A DNA stretch of 63,184 bases from Synergistota bacterium (lineage in GTDB: Bacteria; Synergistota; GBS-1): assembly GCA_021159885.1 (NCBI GenBank), contig JAGHDO010000010.1, forward strand, positions 1 to 63,184, in the 5' to 3' direction. Shown piece after piece: positions 26,575-35,508 of this stretch (positions within the stretch are counted from its first letter, which is position 1; each line of letters starts with the position of its first letter). The notes under the pieces are model-generated. The model had not been told where the DNA came from and made no database searches. It saw only the letters and a program-made list of their open reading frames with translations. The position numbers and the translations under genes are program-made.

Positions 26575-27143
26575 TCCCCTCGCACCTCCTCATATCCACG
26601 GCGCATAGCCCTCAGGTTAGCTTCTATTTTCTCCTGGGTTAACTTAACGGCAAACTTGGATCTGAAATGCTCCTCAAACTTCTCAAGAGGAACCTCACCG
26701 ATTATCTTAGCTAAAGCTCCAAGCATAGGCGTATTCGGCGTGTTTATCCCTATTTCCTCGAGGGCTATCTTCGTGGCATCAACGGTATAAACTTTTTGCG
26801 TCTTTAACCCCAGTTTTTCCTTTACCTCAGCAGGAGCGTGTGGAGTGTTGACGATGAGCGCTCCGTCTTCCTTAAGTCCCTCGGTAACGTTAACCGCGGT
26901 AAGCAGGGTAGGATCGATAACAACGACCATATCAGGATGCTCAACCTGACAGTGAAGCAGTATTTCCTCCTTACTTAAGCGATCAAAAGCCTTCATAGGA
27001 GCCCCAGACCTCTCAGCTCCATACTCCGGGAAAGCTTGAATATGATATCCTTCCTCAAAGAACACCTCCGCTAATATCTGGGCTCCTGTTTTCGCACCCT
27101 GACCTCCTCTACCGTGCCAGCGTATCTCAACGAGCCCCTCCAA
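26571..27143 (-). CDS. porG: 2-oxoacid:ferredoxin oxidoreductase gamma subunit
   Basis: Gamma subunit of 190 residues that binds the CoA moiety. The signature EIRWHGRGGQGAKTGAQIL starts the protein, with FPEYGAERSGAPMKAFDRLS next. The TTG at 27143 lies five bases after GGGAGGTGA and is preferred; GTG 27152 lies inside that site. It is first in its operon, behind the promoter at 27185-27214. Confidence 0.92.
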   Translation of the reverse strand: MEGLVEIRWHGRGGQGAKTGAQILAEVFFEEGYHIQAFPEYGAERSGAPMKAFDRLSKEEILLHCQVEHPDMVVVIDPTLLTAVNVTEGLKEDGALIVNTPHAPAEVKEKLGLKTQKVYTVDATKIALEEIGINTPNTPMLGALAKIIGEVPLEKFEEHFRSKFAVKLTQEKIEANLRAMRRGYEEVRGE

Positions 27144-27184
27144 AACCTTCACCTCCCTCTCGTTAAGGCAAATAAACCTTACCT

Positions 27185-27214
27185 ATTATACACCCTTTAG
27201 TGAAACTTTTCCAA
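27185..27214 (-). promoter_or_regulatory. Promoter of the por operon
   Basis: Minus strand: TTGGAA (27214-27209), an 18-bp spacer and TATAAT (27190-27185). The porG start is about 42 bases downstream. The -10 is perfect and the -35 matches four of six. Confidence 0.65.
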
Positions 27215-27218
27215 TCAT

Positions 27219-27851
27219 TTAAACTTCCTCAACAACAAAGTCGGTCAGATGTTTCGTCTCGTTTAAAAGGATCAGAGTAAAGCCTCTTTCCCCTCTATAC
27301 TCGACGATGCTATAAGAAGCGGTATCAAAGTGAAATTTCCAAAAATATGGCTTTTTCACTTCAAACATAGCAGCAAAAAGGGGTTTTAAAACCGCCCTAT
27401 GACTAACTATAGCTATGATTTCACCTTCATGTTGAGGAAGAATCCTCAACAATCCCTTATATGCCCTTTCCTTCACATCATCTACTCTTTCCGCTCCTGG
27501 CAGGGAAAGGTCCTCAGGAACGGTTATCCATGTCTTCCATTCCTTTGGATATTCTCTTTCTATATCAGCTTTGGGTCTTCCCTCCCACGAGCCAAGCGAG
27601 ATATTAGTGAAGCTCTCATCGACAATGGGACTCAAACCATGAGGTTCTGCTATTATCTGAGCAGTCCTTAACGCCCGTGAAAGAGGACTCGAATAAACGG
27701 CACTCAACCCGAACTTCCTTAACTCCTCTCTAAGCGCCTCAGCTTGTTTTACCCCGTTCTCATTGAGGGGGAAATCTCTCCTACCTCTGAAAAGCCCCAC
27801 TCTATTCCCTTCACACTCGCCGTGCCTTATGAAGATTATCTTGGTTTTCAA
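27219..27851 (-). CDS. Histidine phosphatase family protein (phosphoglycerate-mutase-like)
   Basis: Member of histidine phosphatase clade 1, 210 residues. The catalytic RHGECEGN is at residues 9-16, with FRGRRDFPLNENGVKQA behind it, SSPLSRALRTAQIIA, and the second histidine in IVSHRAVLKPL. Such proteins include alpha-ribazole phosphatases, phosphoserine phosphatases and dPGM; the sequence looks more like a phosphatase than a mutase. The TTG start follows GGAGGTGATG. It is 40 bp downstream of larA and may share its transcript. Confidence 0.85.
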   Translation of the reverse strand: MKTKIIFIRHGECEGNRVGLFRGRRDFPLNENGVKQAEALREELRKFGLSAVYSSPLSRALRTAQIIAEPHGLSPIVDESFTNISLGSWEGRPKADIEREYPKEWKTWITVPEDLSLPGAERVDDVKERAYKGLLRILPQHEGEIIAIVSHRAVLKPLFAAMFEVKKPYFWKFHFDTASYSIVEYRGERGFTLILLNETKHLTDFVVEEV

Positions 27852-27891
27852 AACATCACCTCCTAAGGAAAATTTTGAGACATCGTTAAAA

Positions 27892-29202
27892 TTATTTTAT
27901 AATATCTTCCTTCAAAAAGGGAAGGAGCTTATGCCCCTCTGGAATCACGTAAGTCGAAGGATGAGAGCCAAGTATTGCTTTAGCCTTTTCTATCCCCTCC
28001 TCAACGCTTCGTATGGGTTCCATTCCCGCCTCTCTAACTTTCTCATCTGGAAGACTTGTTAGCAGAAATATGCGGAATTTCTCAGCCATCAGTGCTGTAT
28101 GAAATGCCATATGCCCTCCAATGGTATAGTTAGCTCGCAGAGCCTCCTCCCTTTCTTTATTATCACGGTAATCTATGAACATGTGATAGAAATCATCATT
28201 CCCCATTCCTTCTCTGCTTTCGGAAACCAAAATTATGACTCCTCCTTCCTTTGTCGCTCTCTCAGCGTTATAAAGCGTCTTATAGGTCTGATACAGATTT
28301 ATGTCCTCAGGATAACCCCCACACGAAACTATAGTGAGGTCTGCTAATTCGCTTATCTCAACGCTATTGTATTCATTGCAAAACTTAGCCCCCTCTTCAT
28401 GGGCAGTTATATAATTGCCAGCCACTATATAAGCTATCTTCCCATGGGGACTAACAACGCTATTCACGAGAAAACAGGGATTCACGAAGCTTGCAACCTC
28501 CACGGAGTCCTCGCTAACTCTATTACCCCTCATGACGCCAGCTCTCACAGTCGGATCAAGGCCTTTTCCCGGAACGGGATGAAGCGCAAGACTGTGATTT
28601 TTCATTATAGAGTCCCGCGAGCAAACTCCGGGCATAATTGCCTTCTTACCTCCTCCAAAGCCATCAAGGAAGTGATGAACTATACCACCAGTCAGAACGA
28701 CTTTATCAGCTTCAACAACCATCTTGTTAATCTCAGCGGGTGTGCCATATGTAGTTTTGCCAAGATAGATGTTCTCTTCTTTATCTCTCGCATGGTGATT
28801 GTATATTCTTCCCTGAAGAAACTCGTAAGACTCCTCCCCCAGAAGCCTCTTAAATTCCTCCCCTGTATGATCTCTGTGATCACCATTAGCGCATATAGCA
28901 AATATATTCTGCTGTTTAACGCCAGCAGCTTTAAGCTCCTCAAGGATAAAGGGCATAAATACATGATGCCTGACCCACAATCTCGTCATATCGCTGAATA
29001 TTATGCACACCCTATCTTTAGGCTTAACGAGCTCCCTTAAAGGAGCAGAATCAATAGGTTTTTTCAGAGCCTTCTTAACCAGCTCCTTTTCATCCTCCAC
29101 CTCTGGCATTTCCTTAGTCCTAAGAACCTCTATTATATCCGCATCATCGTAATCAAATTCGACAAAACCATCACCCATAGCGAGCCTGAATCCCTTCTTC
29201 AT
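27892..29202 (-). CDS. larA: LarA-family nickel-dependent racemase (lactate racemase-like)
   Basis: LarA-fold protein of 436 residues. Family marks are ANGDHRDHT, VVLTGGIVHHFLDGFGGGKKAIMPG (histidines and the lysine that holds the nickel-pincer cofactor) and HGKIAYIVAG. Its place after lactate dehydrogenase and lactate permease genes suggests interconversion of D- and L-lactate. LarA relatives also act on other 2-hydroxy acids. ATG 29202 follows GGAGGTG; the frame stays open to 29385 but that part overlaps the neighbour. The cofactor genes larB, larC and larE are not in this window. Confidence 0.88.
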   Translation of the reverse strand: MKKGFRLAMGDGFVEFDYDDADIIEVLRTKEMPEVEDEKELVKKALKKPIDSAPLRELVKPKDRVCIIFSDMTRLWVRHHVFMPFILEELKAAGVKQQNIFAICANGDHRDHTGEEFKRLLGEESYEFLQGRIYNHHARDKEENIYLGKTTYGTPAEINKMVVEADKVVLTGGIVHHFLDGFGGGKKAIMPGVCSRDSIMKNHSLALHPVPGKGLDPTVRAGVMRGNRVSEDSVEVASFVNPCFLVNSVVSPHGKIAYIVAGNYITAHEEGAKFCNEYNSVEISELADLTIVSCGGYPEDINLYQTYKTLYNAERATKEGGVIILVSESREGMGNDDFYHMFIDYRDNKEREEALRANYTIGGHMAFHTALMAEKFRIFLLTSLPDEKVREAGMEPIRSVEEGIEKAKAILGSHPSTYVIPEGHKLLPFLKEDIIK

Positions 29203-29219
29203 CCGAGAGAAACACCTCC

Positions 29220-29789
29220 TTAGCCTAAAATTGGAATGGATAAGGAAACCCAACCGAAAGCCCTTCCAAGAAGAGACATAGCCATTGTGATAGCTATAAA
29301 CGAGAAAATCACGGCGAAAATCGATCTTAAAAACGAAAGCCCATAAAGCTTCGAAACACATAACCCATACAGATAGAACATCCACAAAACGGAGATCACA
29401 TAAACCATTGCAAATCTTGAAGAAACTATGTTCACATTATGCTTTAAGCATACGAATGCCATCGTAAAGAGAAAAATCAGCATGGGAAGCCTTGAAGCTC
29501 CTAAGCCATAAAGTAAATTTATAAAACTCGCTCTCCTAAAGCCAGAAAGCGTCTCTGAAATTTTATGAACCACTACAGAAAAGAATGTCCAACCCGCGAT
29601 AGAGATTAATATCGAAAAGAGGACGAAGCTATAAGAAACCTCACCGTGGATATAAAAAACGGTAAGGGGATTTATAAGACCTGTTAAGGCTACTATAATA
29701 GCCGGACCTACTAAATCCTTCCTTTCTATAGAGGACTCCCTCAAACTCTCGAAAAAGAATTCTGGTTCGAATATTAACCTTTTAATCAT
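29220..29789 (-). CDS. Yip1-domain-like membrane protein
   Basis: Membrane protein of 189 residues with five hydrophobic segments. The amphipathic start MIKRLIFEPEFFFESLR and the helix arrangement (LVGPAIIVALTGLI, then RRASFINLLYGLGASRLPMLI) fit the Yip1 domain family, whose bacterial role is unknown. I use ATG 29789 with GGGAG upstream. The ATGs at 29810 and 29840 have no site and lie in the palindrome area. It sits inside the lactate operon between permease and larA. Confidence 0.7.
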   Translation of the reverse strand: MIKRLIFEPEFFFESLRESSIERKDLVGPAIIVALTGLINPLTVFYIHGEVSYSFVLFSILISIAGWTFFSVVVHKISETLSGFRRASFINLLYGLGASRLPMLIFLFTMAFVCLKHNVNIVSSRFAMVYVISVLWMFYLYGLCVSKLYGLSFLRSIFAVIFSFIAITMAMSLLGRAFGWVSLSIPILG

Positions 29790-29820
29790 ATTCTCACAAC
29801 TCCCATCCATAGACAGTTTT

Positions 29821-29853
29821 CTGCCCTGCAACTTTGCCAAAGTTGCAGGGCAG
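29821..29853. repeat. 16-bp-arm palindrome in the lactate operon
   Basis: CTGCCCTGCAACTTTG (29821-29836) and CAAAGTTGCAGGGCAG (29838-29853) are perfectly complementary around one base. In RNA this gives a long hairpin with a small loop. No U-tract follows on either strand, so it looks like a stabilising or processing hairpin after lctP, or an operator, and not a classic terminator. Confidence 0.6.
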
Positions 29854-29893
29854 AGAGGAATAAAACCTTACATCTCTTTCGAACAGACCCCGA

Positions 29894-31552
29894 TTAGAAA
29901 AGATTCGGCATAAGCAGTATAAACAGCGTTCCGAGCAATCCAGCTGCCACCGAGTATATTATGCAGGGTATAAGATTACGTCTTATTATAGCTCCTTCCC
30001 TCCCTATAATTCCAACGGTAGCAGCAACGGCAACGACGTTATGAACGCATATCATATTACCCACGGCTCCACCTACAACCTGCTCCGCAAGAATGATAGT
30101 GCGAGGGATATGAAGGATGGTCGCAGTTTCAAACTGAAAGCCGGAAAACATTATGTCCGATACCGTATTACTGCCTGCCATGTAGGCTCCCAGAACTCCG
30201 ACAAATGGAGCAACAAGAGAGTAAGCCTTACCTGTTATGCTCGCTATTCCCTTAGCCATCATTATGAGCATGGAATCTATATGAGCAGGGTTGTTCCCAG
30301 AAAGGATCATGACCTGAGATAAAGATATCGCAAAGCCAAGCGCAACCGCAACGGGAACCATTTTGGAAGAGGTTATTCCCCATGCTTTTCTTATCTGTTC
30401 ACCTTTCATCTTGAAGAAAAGGTGACTCAACAAGACTATCACCACGAAATAAAGCCCTGGGTTATTCGCCACCTTCATCACAAAGCTTGTATTCGTACCA
30501 AGAATATGACTCCACTTTATAACCCAGTTTTTCGTAACGAGAGCCTTAAGGAAGGGAACCGTTCTCGTTAAAACGAGCGTAAGGGCTATGAGAATGTAAG
30601 GAAGAAACGCGGTAAATGTCCCAAATTTGGGCTTAATCTTAGCTTCTTCTTTAACGAGCTCCCTGTGGACCTCATCTTCTTCTTTAAACTCATATGGCTT
30701 AGAGAAGCTGAACTTCCCAGATTTAAGAAGCCACGTAAATATACCGAGTCCTACCAGAGAACCAAGAAGTGAAGGAAGCTCAGACCCTATGAAAATGGCT
30801 ATAAGCACATAAGGAACCGTGAAAACCAAGCCAGCCATAAGGGCTTGGGGAATAGCCTCTCTGAAATCCTTCTTCGTCCCTTTAGTCCACTTAATCAGGT
30901 AGTAAAGAGCAAGCAGGGGAAGGAACGTTCCTATAATGGCGTGGATTATACCAGTCCATCCCCCTACCATTCTGTTCACCCAATAGGTATAATCCAAGCC
31001 TGCAGCAGATAGCGCCTGTTGAACGCTGGGCACGTTTAGCGTCCAGCCAACACCACCCCAAACCGGTATACCAACGCATCCAAATGAAACGGGTGTAGAG
31101 TCATAAATCAAAACGAGTGGAGCAGCAACCATAGCTGGAAAACCTATCCCTACAAGAAGAGGGCCTACTATGGCACCCGGTGTACCGAAGCCGGCAGCTC
31201 CCTCAAAGAAAGTAACGAGCAACCATCCCAAGCTTGCTTGAACTCTTCTATCCCTACTTAAACCCATTATAGCGTTGGTAACCATCGATATCGCTCCACT
31301 TTCAAGCATATCGTAGTAGAGAAGAACTGCTCCAAATACTATAAGAAGTATCTTCAAGGCAGTTAGCATACCCTTAATCGTAGCACTGGCTATCCATACG
31401 CCCGGCATCTTCCAGAAAACCGCAGCTAAAACTATCGCCACGAACCAACCTATCGGCATAGCCTTGGCAGCAGGCATATCGTAAACCACCATGAGGATCA
31501 GAACCACGAGTATCGGTACGAACGCTATAAGAGCACCCTCAGCCAAACCCAA
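29894..31552 (-). CDS. lctP: L-lactate permease family transporter (LctP)
   Basis: Inner-membrane lactate/glycolate permease of 552 residues with about 13 helices. Family features include FEGAAGFGTPGAIVGPLLVGIGFPAM, GIPVWGGVGWTLNVPS and SGNNPAHIDSML. It would import lactate with protons for the dehydrogenase encoded just upstream. The TTG start at 31552 stands behind GGGGGT. Confidence 0.94.
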   Translation of the reverse strand: MGLAEGALIAFVPILVVLILMVVYDMPAAKAMPIGWFVAIVLAAVFWKMPGVWIASATIKGMLTALKILLIVFGAVLLYYDMLESGAISMVTNAIMGLSRDRRVQASLGWLLVTFFEGAAGFGTPGAIVGPLLVGIGFPAMVAAPLVLIYDSTPVSFGCVGIPVWGGVGWTLNVPSVQQALSAAGLDYTYWVNRMVGGWTGIIHAIIGTFLPLLALYYLIKWTKGTKKDFREAIPQALMAGLVFTVPYVLIAIFIGSELPSLLGSLVGLGIFTWLLKSGKFSFSKPYEFKEEDEVHRELVKEEAKIKPKFGTFTAFLPYILIALTLVLTRTVPFLKALVTKNWVIKWSHILGTNTSFVMKVANNPGLYFVVIVLLSHLFFKMKGEQIRKAWGITSSKMVPVAVALGFAISLSQVMILSGNNPAHIDSMLIMMAKGIASITGKAYSLVAPFVGVLGAYMAGSNTVSDIMFSGFQFETATILHIPRTIILAEQVVGGAVGNMICVHNVVAVAATVGIIGREGAIIRRNLIPCIIYSVAAGLLGTLFILLMPNLF

Positions 31553-31584
31553 CCTTGATTACCCCCTTTCTGCTTTATATGGGT

Positions 31585-33003
31585 TTAAAACAGCTTGCCC
31601 GGATTCATTATGTTATTGGGATCCCATAACTTCTTAAGCTGTTTCATAAGCTCAACTTCTTTCTTCTTGGTCTCTCCAAGAACGTGCTTCTTCACGAAAC
31701 CTATTCCGTGCTCTCCGCTCGCAGCTCCACCGAGCTCAGCCGCTTTTAAAGCGATCTTATCGAGAATTTCCTCTGACATATATCTCCAATCTTCAGGTTT
31801 CACGTCTGCTGGCTTCATAGGAGCGGGGTGAAGGTTTCCATCCGCAGCGTGAGCAGCAACCGGAACCTTAACTCCATAATCCTTGGATATCTTCTCTATG
31901 AAAGCCATCATTTCAGGTATCTCAGATGTCGGAACGACCACATCTCCAGTCGGAACATAAGGATCTACCGCTTTTATTCCCTCAAGCCAGTTTCTCCTGA
32001 CCTTCCAGATTATCTCGGATGTGCTTCTATTATCCGCTATAAAAACATCAAGAGCTCCGTTAGCAAGAGTAGCCTTACCAACTTTCTCGTATATTTCCTC
32101 AAGCTGACCTTTAGTTCTGCCCTCAAACTGCACTATCAGATAGGCTTCTGCTTCGTCTTGGAAGGGAAGCGTCGTATTGTTATACTTAACACCAAGTTGA
32201 ACGGAAACCTTATCTATAAACTCAACCGCCGTTGGCAGCTCCTTGCTCTCGGTTATGACTATCGGCACGTTTCTTATGGCATCTTCCACAGTTTTAAAAG
32301 GCATAAGCATATCTACGGTCTTCCCAGGCAGGGGAATCAAGTTCACGAAAATTTTGGTAAATATGGCAAGCGTTCCCTCAGAACCAACGAGCAGTTTCAC
32401 GAAGTTATAACCGCTCGAATCTTTCCTCCTTTTACCACCAAATTGCACTATTTCTCCATTAGGCAAGACCGCTTCTATCCCGAGGACATGATGTCCCGTA
32501 TTTCCATACTTTATAACTTTACTCCCCCCAGCGTTCGTCGCGACATTACCACCTATGAAGCTTGTCTCTACGCTCATGGGATACCCGGCATAGTAAAGCC
32601 CTTCCTCGGCAACGCGCTTACAGAGATCATTCGTAACGACACCTGGTTCCACAACCGCAACGAGATTTTTCTTATCTATCTCTATAAGCGAGTTCATTCT
32701 CTCGAGGGAAATAACTATGCCACCGTAGATTGGAACACATCCACCCGCGAGACCGCTTCCCGCCCCTCTCGGCGTTATCGGAATCTTCTCCTCATTGGCC
32801 AACTTAACTATCCTTGAGATCTGCTCGGCATTTTCGGGCTTAACTACAACATCCGGCATATGTGCATAATACTCTCCGCCCGCTTCATCTGCGGAATAGC
32901 TTTCAAGGGCTTCCTTATCCTCATATATGACCGCCTTCTCACCGACTATTCTCCTTAGCTCCTTTACAAATGACGGCGTGACCTTTCCAAACTCATCAGC
33001 CAT
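31585..33003 (-). CDS. FAD-linked lactate/glycolate dehydrogenase (GlcD/LctD family)
   Basis: Flavoprotein of 472 residues, vanillyl-alcohol-oxidase fold. The FAD-binding half has PDVVVKPENAEQISRIVKLANEE, ITPRGAGSGLAGGCVP and GGNVATNAGG; the C-terminal half has AAHAADGNLHPAPMKP, GEHGIGFVKK and DPNNIMNPGKLF. It overlaps etfA by eight bases. The order etfB-etfA-dehydrogenase-permease-racemase equals the lct operon of Acetobacterium woodii, where the complex drives NAD reduction by lactate with reduced ferredoxin. Substrate is therefore probably lactate; glycolate is an alternative. Confidence 0.9.
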   Translation of the reverse strand: MADEFGKVTPSFVKELRRIVGEKAVIYEDKEALESYSADEAGGEYYAHMPDVVVKPENAEQISRIVKLANEEKIPITPRGAGSGLAGGCVPIYGGIVISLERMNSLIEIDKKNLVAVVEPGVVTNDLCKRVAEEGLYYAGYPMSVETSFIGGNVATNAGGSKVIKYGNTGHHVLGIEAVLPNGEIVQFGGKRRKDSSGYNFVKLLVGSEGTLAIFTKIFVNLIPLPGKTVDMLMPFKTVEDAIRNVPIVITESKELPTAVEFIDKVSVQLGVKYNNTTLPFQDEAEAYLIVQFEGRTKGQLEEIYEKVGKATLANGALDVFIADNRSTSEIIWKVRRNWLEGIKAVDPYVPTGDVVVPTSEIPEMMAFIEKISKDYGVKVPVAAHAADGNLHPAPMKPADVKPEDWRYMSEEILDKIALKAAELGGAASGEHGIGFVKKHVLGETKKKEVELMKQLKKLWDPNNIMNPGKLF

Positions 33004-34021
33004 CTTTCTTACCCTCCTTGCGTTCCTTTATCTTCTCTATAAGCAAAGGAACTATCTCAAAGAGATCCCCAACTATGCCGAAATCTGAAACCTTGAATAT
33101 GTTCGCTTCCGGATCCGTGTTAATTGCAACCACGGTCTCAGATGAGGTCATCCCCGCAAGATGCTGGACAGCTCCCGAGATCCCTATAGCCATGTATAGC
33201 CTCGGGCTTACGGTTTTTCCGCTTAACCCAACTTGGTGAGAGTAAGAAATCCATCCCATATCGACTGCCTGTCTTGAAGCTCCTACTGCTCCTTCAAGAA
33301 GGCGAGCAAGCTCGTAAAGCATTTTGAAGTTTTTCTCCCCCTTAAGTCCCTTTCCTCCCGCCACGACTACGTCTGCTTCCTGCAGAGGAGCTTCCGTCGT
33401 TTCATCCTTGATGAACTTCAAAAACCTTACCTTAGATCTATAGAGCTCCTCCGGATACTCTTTAATGATTATTTCTCCCTTCCTCGATGTATCTTTGGGA
33501 AGAGGTCTTTTAGATCTCGGGCGGACGGTAGCCATCTGAGGCCTGTGATTCGGGGTTTTTATAGTTGCCATCACGTTTCCACCTATCGCGGGCCTCGTTT
33601 GAAGCAAAAGACGGGTATCGGGTTCTACATCAAGTCCCGTGCAATCGGCAGTTAATCCCGTCTCTATTCTCGCTGCTAATATCGGCATGACGGTTCTTCC
33701 AAGAGTGGTAGCTGAAGCTATAAAGATCTCAGGTTTATATTCCTCAAGGAGGCGCTCAAGCACACGAGAGTAAACATCCGGCGTGAAACGCTCGAGCAAA
33801 GGATGATTAACAGCATAAACTTTATCAGCTCCTCTATATATGAGCTCCTCTAACCTATCCTTAATTCCATACCCTATAATCACACTCGAGAGCTCTACAC
33901 CGAGCTTATCAGCAAGGGCTCTCCCCCAGTTTAAAAGCTCAAACGATATGGAGCTTATCTCCCCATCCCTACACTCGCCCAGGGTCCACACTCCGCGAAA
34001 CTCGCTCAAATTCCCTTTCAT
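32996..34021 (-). CDS. etfA: Electron transfer flavoprotein alpha subunit (EtfA)
   Basis: FAD-binding Etf subunit of 341 residues. The C-terminal FAD domain is intact: GGKGLKGEKNFKMLYELARLL, VGASRQAVDMGW, HQVGLSGKTVSPRLYMAIGISGAVQH and AINTDPEANIFKVSDFGIVGD. Unlike LctC of A. woodii there is no N-terminal ferredoxin domain. ATG 34021 lies seven bases after GGAGGG. It works with EtfB and the lactate dehydrogenase. Confidence 0.94.
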   Translation of the reverse strand: MKGNLSEFRGVWTLGECRDGEISSISFELLNWGRALADKLGVELSSVIIGYGIKDRLEELIYRGADKVYAVNHPLLERFTPDVYSRVLERLLEEYKPEIFIASATTLGRTVMPILAARIETGLTADCTGLDVEPDTRLLLQTRPAIGGNVMATIKTPNHRPQMATVRPRSKRPLPKDTSRKGEIIIKEYPEELYRSKVRFLKFIKDETTEAPLQEADVVVAGGKGLKGEKNFKMLYELARLLEGAVGASRQAVDMGWISYSHQVGLSGKTVSPRLYMAIGISGAVQHLAGMTSSETVVAINTDPEANIFKVSDFGIVGDLFEIVPLLIEKIKERKEGKKDG

Positions 34022-34033
34022 AGCAGGTCCCTC

Positions 34034-34828
34034 CTAAAGTATCTCTTTTTCCTCAAGAAAGCTTATAAGCTCCTCTACCGCTTTCTCTGGATCTTTTCCG
34101 TCAACTATCTTCCCGCTTCTTGAGAGCTTGGGATAGAAAATCCTGACAACCCTCGTCGGTGAACCATCAAGTCCTATTCTCCCTCTGTCAAGGTTTAAAT
34201 CTTCCGCAGTTAAAATAGGTATTTCTGCCTCCTTCGCTCTAAGCTTTCCAGCAAGATTCGGTATTCTTGGCTCATTTATCTCCTTAACCACGCTTATTAA
34301 AACTGGAAGATCCGTTTCCACTACCTCGTGTCCTCCTTCAATCGCTCTTTGAACTCTTATGTAGCCATTCCCTATCTCCTCTATCTTGCTTACGTAGGTT
34401 AATGCTATGAGATCAAGCTGAGAGGCAACGCTTGGGCCTACCTGGCCGGTTTCTCCATCGGTTGCCCTCTCACCGGTGAAAATTATGTCGAAACCACCGA
34501 GATACTCTATAGCCTTAGCGAGAGCATAAGCGGTAGCCAAGGTATCCGAACCAGCGAGAAGCCTATCAGAAAGCAGATACCCCCTATCGCATCCCATAGA
34601 TATAGCATCTTTAATCGCTTCTATAGCCATGCGGGGGCCCATAGATATCACCGTAATATCAGCTTCTCCATTCAATCGCTCTTTAACTCTCACGGCTTCC
34701 TCAACCGCATACATATCAAGAGGATTAAGCTCTGCTTCCATTTCGCTTCTTATCATCGTTCCCGTTTTCTCATCCATCTTTACCTTATCGGTCGCGGGAA
34801 CCTGCTTGACCAAAACACAGATCCTCAA
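34034..34828 (-). CDS. etfB: Electron transfer flavoprotein beta subunit (EtfB)
   Basis: Etf subunit of 264 residues. Marks are RICVLVKQVPATDKV, ELNPLDMYAVEEAVRVKE, SDRLLAGSDTLATAYAL and FTGERATDGETGQVGPSVA. The last motif binds AMP or, in bifurcating Etfs, a second FAD; reading alone does not settle which. The TTG start follows GGGGAGGTG by five bases. The gntR stop is one base upstream. Confidence 0.93.
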   Translation of the reverse strand: MRICVLVKQVPATDKVKMDEKTGTMIRSEMEAELNPLDMYAVEEAVRVKERLNGEADITVISMGPRMAIEAIKDAISMGCDRGYLLSDRLLAGSDTLATAYALAKAIEYLGGFDIIFTGERATDGETGQVGPSVASQLDLIALTYVSKIEEIGNGYIRVQRAIEGGHEVVETDLPVLISVVKEINEPRIPNLAGKLRAKEAEIPILTAEDLNLDRGRIGLDGSPTRVVRIFYPKLSRSGKIVDGKDPEKAVEELISFLEEKEIL

Positions 34829-34829
34829 G

Positions 34830-35489
34830 TTAACACCTCCCCGCCTCTAAGATCTTCTCAAGAACGGTATCAACATGCCTTCTCATGACCTCTTCAGCCT
34901 TCCTTGGATCCCCCTGCTTAACGAGCTCGACTATCTCTATATGATCTTGAAATGATGTCTCCATAACTCCCGGTATATAAAGGGATTTCAGCCTGTAAGC
35001 ATCTATGTAGGAGACCATGCCATCGAGAACCTTTAGAAGCCTTTCATTCCCAGAAAACAACCATATAAGCCTGTGAAATTCAGCATCCGCATCCGAGTAA
35101 GCTATTATATTTTTTCTCTCTATAGCACATCTCATCTCCTCTATTTTCCCTTCAAGCTCCTTTACCTCTTCCTCCTCCCTGCTCTTTATAAAGAGCCTCA
35201 CCGCAAGTCCCTCGAGAACGCTCCGAATCTGGAAAACCTCCTCGATATCCTCGATAGATATCTCAGCAACAAAAGCTCCCTGATTGGGAACAAGCTTCAC
35301 GAAACCCTCCACAGAAAGTCTATGAATTGCCTCTCTCACTGGGGTTCTACTGACACCAAGCTGACGAGCAAGCTTAGTCTCAACGAGCCTGCTTCCCTGA
35401 GGGAGATCACCGTTTAAAATTGCCTCTTTAAGCACTTTATAAACCTTCTGCGTCAAAAGCTCATATCCGTCAATCTTTCTTAAGGAAAT
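34830..35489 (-). CDS. GntR/FadR-family regulator of the lactate operon, probable ATT start
   Basis: Transcription factor of about 219 residues. The N-terminal winged helix has ILNGDLPQGSRLVETKLARQLGVSRTPVREAIHRL; the C-terminal part is an FCD ligand domain with histidines for a metal (for example AEFHRLIW). The first usual start, TTG 35456, has no ribosome site and cuts into the conserved first helix. Reading upstream adds SLRKIDGYEL, ordinary for the family, and the only candidate is ATT at 35489-35487, six bases after GAGGTGA. It probably senses lactate and represses its own operon through the site at 35509-35536. Confidence 0.85.
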   Translation of the reverse strand: MSLRKIDGYELLTQKVYKVLKEAILNGDLPQGSRLVETKLARQLGVSRTPVREAIHRLSVEGFVKLVPNQGAFVAEISIEDIEEVFQIRSVLEGLAVRLFIKSREEEEVKELEGKIEEMRCAIERKNIIAYSDADAEFHRLIWLFSGNERLLKVLDGMVSYIDAYRLKSLYIPGVMETSFQDHIEIVELVKQGDPRKAEEVMRRHVDTVLEKILEAGRC

Positions 35490-35508
35490 AGGGCTTCACC
35501 TCTTGTAG

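Noticed and set aside
24170-27143. Indolepyruvate ferredoxin oxidoreductase
   Set aside because: Those enzymes have a fused large alpha subunit with a C-terminal ferredoxin domain; here four separate POR/VOR-type subunits are present.
31828-32817. A 329-codon open frame on the plus strand
   Set aside because: It is antisense to the lactate dehydrogenase gene, has no ribosome site, and its translation looks like no protein family; the opposite strand holds clear FAD-oxidase motifs.
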